A stretch of DNA of 6,117 bases from Acidobacteriota bacterium (lineage in GTDB: Bacteria > Acidobacteriota > UBA6911): assembly GCA_017860075.1 (NCBI GenBank), contig JAFNAH010000096.1:1-6117 (forward strand). Direction: 5' to 3'. The notes beneath the pieces were generated by a model, which worked only from the letters and a program-made list of their open reading frames with translations, made no database searches and was not told where the DNA came from. Below are positions 1 through 4,515 of the stretch, piece after piece. Each line of letters opens with the position of its first letter. Positions within the stretch are counted from its first letter, which is position 1. Made by a program: the position numbers and the translations under genes.

Positions 1-387
1 CGATGCGAGCGGTTTCGCCAGGTTCCTCCGCCGCTCGAACTTGAATCCCTGCACCAGCCGGCTCAATTGAGCGGCATAGTAGCCGAAGGACCTGGCCCCG
101 GAAAATGGCGGGGTCTGCACGCTGCACGCCCCGCACAGATGTCCCTCGTCCGTCAGCGGCATCTGAAATGGCAGGCCGCACGAAGGGCACCACGGGGGCT
201 TCAGGCGCAGGCTGACTGCTTTTCCCCAGCAGTCGCCGCAAACGCTGCAGTCGCGCAGACGGGCCACCGGGGCGGTGCACAGGAAACACCGGTCCGGGAA
301 AATGAGATTGAGGATTCCGTCACAGGTCTGGCTGATGCGGGAAACGGGCAGGTGCCTGTGAGAGGGTAAAACAGGTTTCGAACTCAC
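1..387 (-). CDS. comF: ComF family protein, N-terminal part (3' end beyond window)
   Basis: The first 129 residues are visible; the frame is still open at base 1. The N-terminus shows the cysteine-rich zinc-binding region typical of ComF/GntX proteins: C34-x2-C37, C47-x2-C50-x2-C53 followed by W54, C67-P-S-C70-G, and C85-x2-C88. It is followed by YYAAQLSRLVQGFKFERRR near residues 103-121, the conserved stretch that leads into the phosphoribosyltransferase domain. That domain, including its PRPP loop, lies outside the window. Family members are cytoplasmic; in Gram-positive bacteria ComF is needed for uptake of transforming DNA, but many homologues have no proven role. I chose the GTG at 387, 20 bases after the dksA-like stop. 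It lacks a convincing Shine-Dalgarno, and a TTG at 411 overlapping that stop is an alternative. It is probably the last visible gene of the obgE operon. The family call is firm; function and exact start are not. Confidence 0.87.
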   Translation of the reverse strand, partial: MSSKPVLPSHRHLPVSRISQTCDGILNLIFPDRCFLCTAPVARLRDCSVCGDCWGKAVSLRLKPPWCPSCGLPFQMPLTDEGHLCGACSVQTPPFSGARSFGYYAAQLSRLVQGFKFERRRNLAKPLAS

Positions 388-407
388 CGGCGTGAAGTCC
401 GGAAGAA

Positions 408-773
408 TCAACCTTCGTTGTTGTCCAGAAGACCTTTTTCCAGAAGCGCCTGGCACCCGAGGCAGTGCTGCGTCCACGGCACGGCGTCGAGCCTCTTGGG
501 TTGAATCGGGTTCTCGCAGTGGACGCACGTTCCGTAGGTCTTGTTCTCCATCCGCTCCAAAGCCTCGCGGATCAGCTGCAGTACATGCCGGTCCCCCGAG
601 CTCTTGCCGAAATTGAACTCCTTCGTGTAGGACTCGACGGCCATGTCAGCAACGTCCTGGATGTCGGGTTCCTTCTCGCGGCTGTATCCTTCCGTTCTCT
701 GAACCATGCTGGCGAGGGACATCTGCTTCTCGAGCAGCTTTTGCCTGTAATATGCCAGCTTCTTGGCGTCCAT
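408..773 (-). CDS. DksA/TraR-type C4 zinc-finger transcription factor
   Basis: The product is a 121-residue cytoplasmic protein with the DksA layout. A helical N-terminal stretch (about 1-75) has a tip motif D40-V-A-D43-M-A45, matching the DPVDRA tip of E. coli DksA that enters the RNA polymerase secondary channel. A C4 zinc finger follows: C83-V-H-C86 and C104-L-G-C107, with YGTC before it. DksA proteins act with ppGpp to adjust initiation, notably at rRNA promoters. The protein is shorter than E. coli DksA (151 residues), mainly at the N-terminus, and is nearer the general TraR/DksA family, so I give no firm symbol. The ATG is well supported: GGAG at 785-782 lies 8 bases upstream. It starts 19 bases after rlmH and is followed after 20 bases by comF. 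All four cysteines and both tip aspartates are intact. Whether it replaces a housekeeping DksA or is a paralogue cannot be decided here. Confidence 0.9.
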   Translation of the reverse strand: MDAKKLAYYRQKLLEKQMSLASMVQRTEGYSREKEPDIQDVADMAVESYTKEFNFGKSSGDRHVLQLIREALERMENKTYGTCVHCENPIQPKRLDAVPWTQHCLGCQALLEKGLLDNNEG

Positions 774-792
774 TCTCCATTCTCCGGATTCT

Positions 793-1263
793 CTATTTAT
801 GGTACGGGATGTTCCGCAGGATGCAGGCCGCTCTGTACAGTTGCTCCAGCAGAAGCACGCGGCACATCTCGTGAGTCCAGGTCATCCTGCCAAACGAAAT
901 TCTGAGCCGTGCCCCGTCCAGGATCGTCGAATGAATTCCCGACGGCCCGCCGATCACAAATGCAAGGGCGCGGGTGCCGCGATTCAGCTCCGATTCCACC
1001 CACCGGGCGAAATCGACGGAAGACATCTCCTTGCCGGAAACGTCGAGCACCACGGTCTTGCAGCCTGCAGGGAGCGCTCTCGCGATTTCTTCCGCCTCCG
1101 CTTCCAGCAAGTCTCGTCCGCGCCCCCCACGGGCCTTCGACACGTCGCGGATCTCCATTACCTCACACGGAAAAAAATGGCGGACCCGCTCGAGATAATC
1201 TTCCGTCAGGGCACGCAGCGACGTATTTCTCGTCCTGCCTATCCAGAGGACCTTCAGTTGCAT
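793..1263 (-). CDS. rlmH: 23S rRNA (pseudouridine1915-N3)-methyltransferase RlmH
   Basis: The product is 156 residues, the usual size of this small SPOUT-class (knotted alpha/beta) methyltransferase. RlmH uses SAM to methylate N3 of pseudouridine 1915 in helix 69 of 23S rRNA, acting on assembled 70S ribosomes. Visible family features are the opening KVLWIGRTR, the LDVSGKEMSS strand-loop near 73-82, the SAM-site segment FVIGGPSG at 102-109, H131 in MTWTHEM, the near-invariant RVLLLEQLYRA at 135-145, and the C-terminal PYHK (153-156), whose tyrosine and histidine are characteristic. The ATG start agrees with the family N-terminus. Its Shine-Dalgarno is poor: a purine run abuts the ATG and GAGAGG lies about 12 bases upstream. 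It sits between rsfS (107 bases upstream) and the dksA-like gene, a common ribosome-maturation neighbourhood. A possible internal promoter lies in the upstream gap. Confidence 0.96.
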   Translation of the reverse strand: MQLKVLWIGRTRNTSLRALTEDYLERVRHFFPCEVMEIRDVSKARGGRGRDLLEAEAEEIARALPAGCKTVVLDVSGKEMSSVDFARWVESELNRGTRALAFVIGGPSGIHSTILDGARLRISFGRMTWTHEMCRVLLLEQLYRAACILRNIPYHK

Positions 1264-1284
1264 CTCTCTGGCGATCCTCTCGGC

Positions 1285-1305
1285 TAGAATTGAGTGAGAA
1301 TTCTA
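1285..1305. repeat. AT-rich perfect inverted repeat upstream of rlmH
   Basis: TAGAATT (1285-1291) and AATTCTA (1299-1305) are perfect 7-base inverted arms around a 7-base centre, GAGTGAG. The site is AT-rich against a GC-rich background and lies 22 bases upstream of the rlmH start. It could be a regulator-binding palindrome or a weak hairpin in the operon mRNA. There is no T-run after it on the minus strand, so it is not an intrinsic terminator. One arm doubles as the candidate -10 box described separately. Confidence 0.4.
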
Positions 1306-1328
1306 CAGGAAGAGGAGCAAGTGGTAAA
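1300..1328 (-). promoter_or_regulatory. candidate sigma70-type promoter before rlmH
   Basis: On the minus strand TTTACC (1328-1323) and TAGAAT (1305-1300) are separated by 17 bases. They match the -35 and -10 consensus at 4/6 and 5/6 positions. Transcription would start near 1293, about 30 bases before the rlmH ATG. The position, in the only sizeable gap of the obgE-comF group, is sensible, but such matches arise by chance and the host's promoter consensus is unknown. Confidence 0.28.
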
Positions 1329-1370
1329 TACCCTGTTCCCCGCAGGCCGCGCTGACGAATACCGGTTGCG

Positions 1371-1754
1371 CTATCTTCTGGCGGACGCCGGCGTCTTCCG
1401 CGTCTTAGCGTTCAGGACCTTCTGTGCATCGAGCCGCTTCCCGTCCCGCCACAGCCTTTCCAGGTCGTAATAGGCGCGGGCGCTCTTTGAAAAGACGTGA
1501 ACCACAATGTCGACATAATCCATCAGGATCCACTCGGCGTGCCGGTAGCCTTCGACGTGGTTGGGACGTATCCCGTTTTCCTTCAGCTTCTTCTCCACTT
1601 CGTCCGCGATGGCCTGGATCTGTCGTGAGGAGTCTCCGGAACACATCAGAAAGTAGCTGGCAAAGCTGGCGACCTTCGAGATATCGAGGAGTACGATGTC
1701 GAACGCCTTCTTGTCTTCAAAGGCAGTCAGCGCCAGTCTCAATGCTTCTTTCAT
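1371..1754 (-). CDS. rsfS: ribosome silencing factor RsfS
   Basis: The product is 127 residues and belongs to the RsfS/Iojap (DUF143) family. RsfS binds uL14 on the 50S subunit and blocks joining with 30S, lowering translation in starvation or stationary phase. Family hallmarks are visible: the FDIVLLDISKVASFASYFLM stretch at about 18-37 (usually followed by a C/S-G-x-S, here CSGDSSRQ), AIADEVEKKLKENG near 48-61, and EGYRHAEWILMDYVDIVVHVF at about 68-88, ending in YYDLERLW. A short basic tail (KTRKTPASARR) follows. The ATG overlaps the nadD stop by one base (TAATG), and GGTGAG lies just upstream, so translational coupling with nadD is likely. The nadD-rsfS-rlmH order is widely conserved. I see no damage. 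Confidence 0.96.
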   Translation of the reverse strand: MKEALRLALTAFEDKKAFDIVLLDISKVASFASYFLMCSGDSSRQIQAIADEVEKKLKENGIRPNHVEGYRHAEWILMDYVDIVVHVFSKSARAYYDLERLWRDGKRLDAQKVLNAKTRKTPASARR

Positions 1755-2440
1755 TACTCACCGTAGATGTTTAGTTTTTCAATGTATTCTCGAACCCTGG
1801 CAGGCACCAGTTTGTCAGCAGGGCTCCCAGCCGCCACCAACCGCCTGATCTCCGACGCGGAGATGTCAGGCGCACCGACATCGAGAAGATACACGCGACG
1901 TTCGCCGCCCTCTTGCGCCTTCCTGATCGAGGCACGGATTTCGGCAGGCTGGCGGTCTCTCAGGTCGAGCATCCTGTCCCGCGCATCCCGGGGAAGCAAC
2001 GCGGCCGGCTCGGGGATGTCGACGCCGGGGCGTGTCACAAAAACGCAGTCGTAAGAAGCCAGCAGGCGCTCGCTCTCGTGCCATGAGCCGACGTCGAGGA
2101 GGGAATCCCCGCCGGCAATGAAAAACAGGCGGGCACGCTCTCCGCGGTTCTTCTGATCCAGCTTCTCGAGCGAGTGCACCGAGAAGGGGCTGGCGGGCGG
2201 GTCCAACTCGACCATCGAAGGGAGAAAGGATCGTGTGCCGGCGACCGCCAGGCTGACCATGGCGTACCGATGAGTGAAAGGGACAAGCCCCCCCGCCGGC
2301 TTGTGGGGCGGCGTAGCCGCTACGATGAAGTGGACACGCTGGAGCTGGAACAGGTCACGGATTCGCCGGGCGATAAACAGGTGCCCGAAGTGAATCGGAT
2401 TGAAGCTCCCGCCAAGCACGCCCAGCCTGGTCTCGGTCAA
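1754..2440 (-). CDS. nadD: nicotinate-nucleotide adenylyltransferase NadD
   Basis: NadD transfers the adenylyl group of ATP to nicotinate mononucleotide, giving nicotinic acid adenine dinucleotide, the step before NAD synthetase. Counting from the chosen TTG, the 228-residue product shows LGVLGGSFNPIHFGH at 6-20, with the nucleotidyltransferase HxGH signature (H17-F-G-H20). It also has PPHKP near 44-48, FIAGGDSLLDVGSWH in the middle, and the C-terminal ISASEIRRL (the ISxSxIR motif) near residues 196-204. It is somewhat longer than the E. coli enzyme (213 residues). The start is uncertain. TTG at 2440 has GGAGGGG 9 bases upstream and gives the family-typical N-terminus. ATG at 2470 has almost no ribosome-binding site. 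ATG at 2500 overlaps the obgE stop (TGATG) but also lacks one and adds 20 unconserved residues. The stop overlaps the rsfS ATG. The identity is secure. Confidence 0.95.
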   Translation of the reverse strand: MTETRLGVLGGSFNPIHFGHLFIARRIRDLFQLQRVHFIVAATPPHKPAGGLVPFTHRYAMVSLAVAGTRSFLPSMVELDPPASPFSVHSLEKLDQKNRGERARLFFIAGGDSLLDVGSWHESERLLASYDCVFVTRPGVDIPEPAALLPRDARDRMLDLRDRQPAEIRASIRKAQEGGERRVYLLDVGAPDISASEIRRLVAAGSPADKLVPARVREYIEKLNIYGE

Positions 2441-2449
2441 AAAGTCGGT

Positions 2450-2456
2450 CCCCTCC
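2450..2456 (-). promoter_or_regulatory. ribosome-binding site favouring a TTG start for nadD
   Basis: GGAGGGG on the minus strand (2456-2450) is a strong Shine-Dalgarno, 9 bases before the TTG at 2440-2438. The two upstream ATG candidates (2470 and 2500) have nothing comparable. This is the main reason for preferring the TTG. Confidence 0.55.
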
Positions 2457-2499
2457 GATAATGCACTCATCCTATCACAAGATTGAACAACCGCGATCA

Positions 2500-3501
2500 T
2501 CACGACGGCGGCTGGAGGCCAAGCATCCGGGCCAACAGGTGAACAAGTTCGGGAATGCCCCGGCCCGTGACTGACGAAATCGCATGGAAAGGGATCTTGC
2601 GCCTCGCGCACATGATCTTCAGGCGCGTCAGGCTTCGGGGATCGTGCAGGGCGTCTATCTTGGACGCCAGCACCACCTGCCGGCGACGGGCAAGGTCGCT
2701 GTTGAACAGCTCGAGTTCCCGGAGGAGCGTCTTGAAGTCCTGCACAGGATCGCGCGGCTGCGAAACATCGATGAGATGGACGAGAACCTTCGTTCTCTCG
2801 ATGTGCTTGAGGAACTTGTCGCCCAGGCCATGGCCCTCGTGCGCCCCCTCGATCAGTCCCGGAATGTCGGCGACGACAAAACTGCGGAAGTCCTCCAGGG
2901 CCACGACCCCCAGGTGCGGCTCCAGCGTCGTGAAGGGGTAATCAGCGATCTTAGGCCTCGCAGAACTGATTCTCGAAATGAGAGTGGACTTGCCGACATT
3001 GGGAAAACCGAGGAGTCCGACATCCGCGATCAGCTTAAGGGTGAGGGACAGGTCGAACTCGTCTCCGAGGCGCCCCGGTTCGGCGCGCCTGGGCGCCTGA
3101 TGCGTGGGGGTCGCGAACCGCGCGTTGCCGCGCCCGCCCGCGCCTCCGCGCGCAGCGAGAATTCGCTCGCCGGGCCCGGAGAAATCGTGGATGAGATCGT
3201 GCCCCGGTTCCCTGAAGACCTGCGTGCCCGGGGGAACCGGGATCACCAGGTCTTTTCCGTCCTTCCCGTGCCGCTGCGATCCCTCACCGTGCGCACCCCT
3301 GCCCGCTTTGAAGATCCGCCGGTATTGGAAATGGAGCAGTGTGTTCACCCGATCCGTACATTCGAGGTATACGTCACCGCCGCGGCCGCCGTCGCCTCCG
3401 CTCGGCCCGCCCCGAGGCACGAACTTTTCCCTGCGGAATGCCATGCACCCGTTGCCGCCCTTGCCTGCAATTACCCTTATCCTGGCTTCATCGATGAACA
3501 T
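2500..3501 (-). CDS. obgE: 50S-assembly GTPase ObgE/CgtA
   Basis: Obg is an essential GTPase that binds the 50S subunit, acts in its late assembly, and responds to (p)ppGpp. The 333-residue product has the glycine-rich Obg domain at about 1-157 (opening [19 protein letters not shown], then [21 protein letters not shown]). The GTPase domain follows: G1 GFPNVGKST at 165-173, G2 threonines T191-T192, G3 DIPG at 212-215, G4 SKID at 280-283 and G5 near ISS 308-310. The G4 asparagine of NKxD is replaced by serine. It ends after the GTPase domain and lacks the extra C-terminal domain of longer homologues (E. coli 390, B. subtilis 428 residues). The ATG matches the family start but has no visible Shine-Dalgarno. 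Although rplU-rpmA-obgE are adjacent, a terminator and a 326-base gap separate it from rpmA, so it probably has its own promoter. Confidence 0.97.
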   Translation of the reverse strand: MFIDEARIRVIAGKGGNGCMAFRREKFVPRGGPSGGDGGRGGDVYLECTDRVNTLLHFQYRRIFKAGRGAHGEGSQRHGKDGKDLVIPVPPGTQVFREPGHDLIHDFSGPGERILAARGGAGGRGNARFATPTHQAPRRAEPGRLGDEFDLSLTLKLIADVGLLGFPNVGKSTLISRISSARPKIADYPFTTLEPHLGVVALEDFRSFVVADIPGLIEGAHEGHGLGDKFLKHIERTKVLVHLIDVSQPRDPVQDFKTLLRELELFNSDLARRRQVVLASKIDALHDPRSLTRLKIMCARRKIPFHAISSVTGRGIPELVHLLARMLGLQPPS

Positions 3502-3766
3502 AGGTGCACAGTCGCGCCCGACATTTCACGCTGGACTATCCTCCGGGTGGAAATGGGAATCGGCGTCGGAATCGCTATCGACCTCAAGCTGATTGAAGTC
3601 CTGCGGCCGATCATGATCTCGAATAGCGGTTGCGATCGCGACCCCGATTCCGACGCCGACACCGGGTGGCCTTCACCCCTGGAGCTCGATATTCGCATCA
3701 GTTACGGTTCGTCGGAACGGTTCACGCACTCCAGGTAGCACGGTTAGAAGCCGTGGTCTCAAGCCG
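3502..3766. other. non-coding gap between the rpmA terminator and obgE
   Basis: These bases hold no supportable gene. They contain the hexamer-type inverted repeat at 3560-3659, a small hairpin CACGG/CCGTG (3739-3743 and 3751-3755), and a tandem pair of ACGGTTC (3704-3710 and 3717-3723). obgE should need a promoter here because of the terminator at 3794-3767, but I see no good -35/-10 pair on the minus strand; GATAGT about 38 bases before the obgE ATG is a poor candidate. The frames across it give low-complexity dipeptide patterns (GIGVGIAID, DPDSDADTG) that come from the hexamer repeat and do not look like protein. Confidence 0.7.
3560..3659. repeat. long inverted repeat made of CGA-type hexamers
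   Basis: TCGGCGTCGGAATCG (3560-3574) is the exact reverse complement of CGATTCCGACGCCGA (3645-3659). Extending inward to 3580 and 3639 gives 21-base arms with 18 matches. Both arms run in six-base steps: CGATCG, CGACCC, CGATTC, CGACGC, CGACAC on the right and the mirror pattern on the left. The 58-base interior includes the palindromes GATCATGATC (3609-3618) and GCGATCGC (3632-3639, overlapping the right arm). Tracts like CGATTCCGATTC are, as I recall, common dispersed intergenic repeats in acidobacterial and deltaproteobacterial genomes, often beside four-helix-bundle (23S intervening sequence) genes. No such gene is present here. It may be a dispersed element, a relic, or a structured RNA leader of obgE. 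Confidence 0.72.
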
Positions 3767-3794
3767 AAAAAAAGGGACCCCTTTGCGGGGTCCC
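3767..3794 (-). terminator. Rho-independent terminator of rplU-rpmA
   Basis: In minus-strand order there is GGGACCCC (3794-3787), the loop GCAAA (3786-3782), GGGGTCCC (3781-3774), then seven T (3773-3767). This is a perfect 8-base-pair GC-rich stem with a 5-base loop and an immediate U-tract. It lies 33 bases after the rpmA stop. On the plus strand the A-run precedes the stem, so it works in one direction only. Confidence 0.94.
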
Positions 3795-3827
3795 CGGAAA
3801 CCTGCCTCGAGCGGAAATCGGCGTGTA

Positions 3828-4088
3828 TCAAGTCAACTCGGGTTGAACATGCACGTACCTGCCCAACCGCCCGCGGTCCTGGTAGGCAACTATCCCGCTG
3901 ATTTTCGCGAACAGAGTGTGATCGCGGCCGATTCCGACGTTGGAACCGGGCTTGATGCGGGTGCCGCGCTGACGAACGATGATGGTACCCCCGGTCACGG
4001 CCTGCCCGGCGAAGCGCTTGGCGCCCAGCATCTTGGGCTGACTGTCGCGACCGTTCCTGGAGCTTCCAACGCCTTTCTTGTGTGCCAT
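3828..4088 (-). CDS. rpmA: 50S ribosomal protein L27 (bL27)
   Basis: The product is 86 residues, the normal length. bL27 lies near the peptidyl-transferase centre of the 50S subunit, its N-terminal tail reaching toward tRNA, and it aids subunit assembly. The N-terminus [16 protein letters not shown] is the classic family signature, followed by [20 protein letters not shown] and [15 protein letters not shown], with a basic [11 protein letters not shown] near the end. There is no N-terminal extension of the kind that is cleaved in Firmicutes. The ATG is supported by AGAGG (4098-4094), 5 bases upstream. It follows rplU after 48 bases and is closed by the intrinsic terminator at 3794-3767, so the two genes form a short transcription unit. 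Nothing unusual is seen in the coding sequence. Confidence 0.98.
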   Translation of the reverse strand: MAHKKGVGSSRNGRDSQPKMLGAKRFAGQAVTGGTIIVRQRGTRIKPGSNVGIGRDHTLFAKISGIVAYQDRGRLGRYVHVQPELT

Positions 4089-4136
4089 TTGTGCCTCTGT
4101 TTCCTGCGATCAGAGCGAGCGCCGCAAATCCGCCTG

Positions 4137-4451
4137 CTAGGCGACGCTGATCTTCTCAATCCTGACTTCCGAGAAATGCTGGCGGTGTCCACGGGTGCGC
4201 CGGTACTGCTTCTTCTTCTTGTATTTGAAGACCAGAACCTTGTCCCCCTGGCCGACCTTCTCGACGATTCCCTTTACCACGGCACCCGCGACCATCGGCT
4301 TGCCGACGTAGGTATTGTCGTCCGAGCGGACGAGGAGGACATCCTTGAACTCGACCTCGGAGCCCGAGTCAACTCCCAACTCTTCGATCCGGACGACTTC
4401 GCCCTCGGACACACGGTACTGCTTCCCGCCGCTCATTATCACTGCGTACAC
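4137..4451 (-). CDS. rplU: 50S ribosomal protein L21 (bL21)
   Basis: From a GTG start the product is 104 residues (E. coli L21 has 103). bL21 binds 23S rRNA in the 50S subunit. Visible family features are YAVIMSGGKQYRVSEGE at 2-18, the central DVLLV strand, and the basic C-terminal block KYKKKKQYRRTRGHRQHFSEVRI at about 77-98, the most conserved part. The start is decided by GGAGGG (4463-4458), 6 bases before the GTG, and by agreement with the usual MYAVI opening. Longer readings of the frame, up to 4568, run back into the upstream tamB coding region. An inner ATG (residue 6) would delete the conserved YAVI. rpmA follows after 48 bases. A weak promoter candidate lies just upstream, but readthrough from the tamB-like gene is also possible. 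Confidence 0.98.
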   Translation of the reverse strand: MYAVIMSGGKQYRVSEGEVVRIEELGVDSGSEVEFKDVLLVRSDDNTYVGKPMVAGAVVKGIVEKVGQGDKVLVFKYKKKKQYRRTRGHRQHFSEVRIEKISVA

Positions 4452-4457
4452 AGTCCA

Positions 4458-4463
4458 CCCTCC
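4458..4463 (-). promoter_or_regulatory. ribosome-binding site of rplU (sets GTG start)
   Basis: GGAGGG on the minus strand (4463-4458) is 6 bases upstream of the GTG at 4451-4449. This near-optimal Shine-Dalgarno fixes a non-ATG start for L21. Confidence 0.85.
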
Positions 4464-4473
4464 AGGGAAAGCC

Positions 4474-4506
4474 AATATACATAGCGTATCCGGGCTGCAA
4501 GGGCAA
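4474..4506 (-). promoter_or_regulatory. candidate promoter of rplU-rpmA
   Basis: In the 64-base gap after the tamB-like gene, minus-strand TTGCCC (4506-4501) is followed after 17 bases by TATGTA (4483-4478), running into TATATT (4479-4474). TATATT matches the -10 consensus at 5/6 positions but would give a 21-base spacer to TTGCCC; TATGTA has the right spacing but a poor match. A start near 4470 would leave a leader of about 20 bases. Ribosomal-protein units often have their own promoter, which is the contextual argument. Confidence 0.35.
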
Positions 4507-4515
4507 CCCCTAATT

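Noticed and set aside
1321..1473. Plus-strand GTG at 1321 with an apparent AGAGGAG ribosome-binding site
   Set aside because: The frame stops after about 49 codons, is antisense to the conserved rsfS gene and shows no recognisable sequence. The purine run is likely chance.
3632..3639. GCGATCGC octamer, the HIP1 palindrome of cyanobacteria
   Set aside because: A single copy inside a CGA-hexamer repeat is explained by that repeat, and the gene content does not suggest a cyanobacterium.
3477..3698. Minus-strand open frame (73 codons) overlapping the obgE start and the hexamer repeat
   Set aside because: Its dipeptide pattern (IAIPTPIPIS, SASESGSRS) is a by-product of the six-base repeat, and it overlaps the obgE N-terminus in another frame.
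3702..3737. Minus-strand 12-codon stub (CYLECVNRSDEP then TAA) in the rpmA-obgE gap, resembling the end of a decayed gene
   Set aside because: It is too short and closed upstream by another in-frame stop. I cannot link it to a family, so it is not annotated as a pseudogene, though it would fit a relic of a lost insertion.
2584..3738. Long plus-strand open frame (384 codons) opposite obgE
   Set aside because: It is antisense to an unmistakable ObgE and runs through the hexamer repeat and the gap. Its translation has no recognisable domain; high-GC genes commonly produce such shadows.
3767..3797. Bidirectional terminator
   Set aside because: On the plus strand the A-run lies before the stem and no T-run follows it, and there is no plus-strand gene to terminate.
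3630..4484. Plus-strand open frame (284 codons) opposite rpmA and rplU
   Set aside because: It covers the terminator and two ribosomal-protein genes in antisense, has no family signature, and its composition reflects the reverse complement of conserved genes.
4484..4515. Possible terminator after the tamB-like gene
   Set aside because: Only a 3-4 base-pair stem (GGG/CCC) can be formed and no T-run follows on the minus strand.
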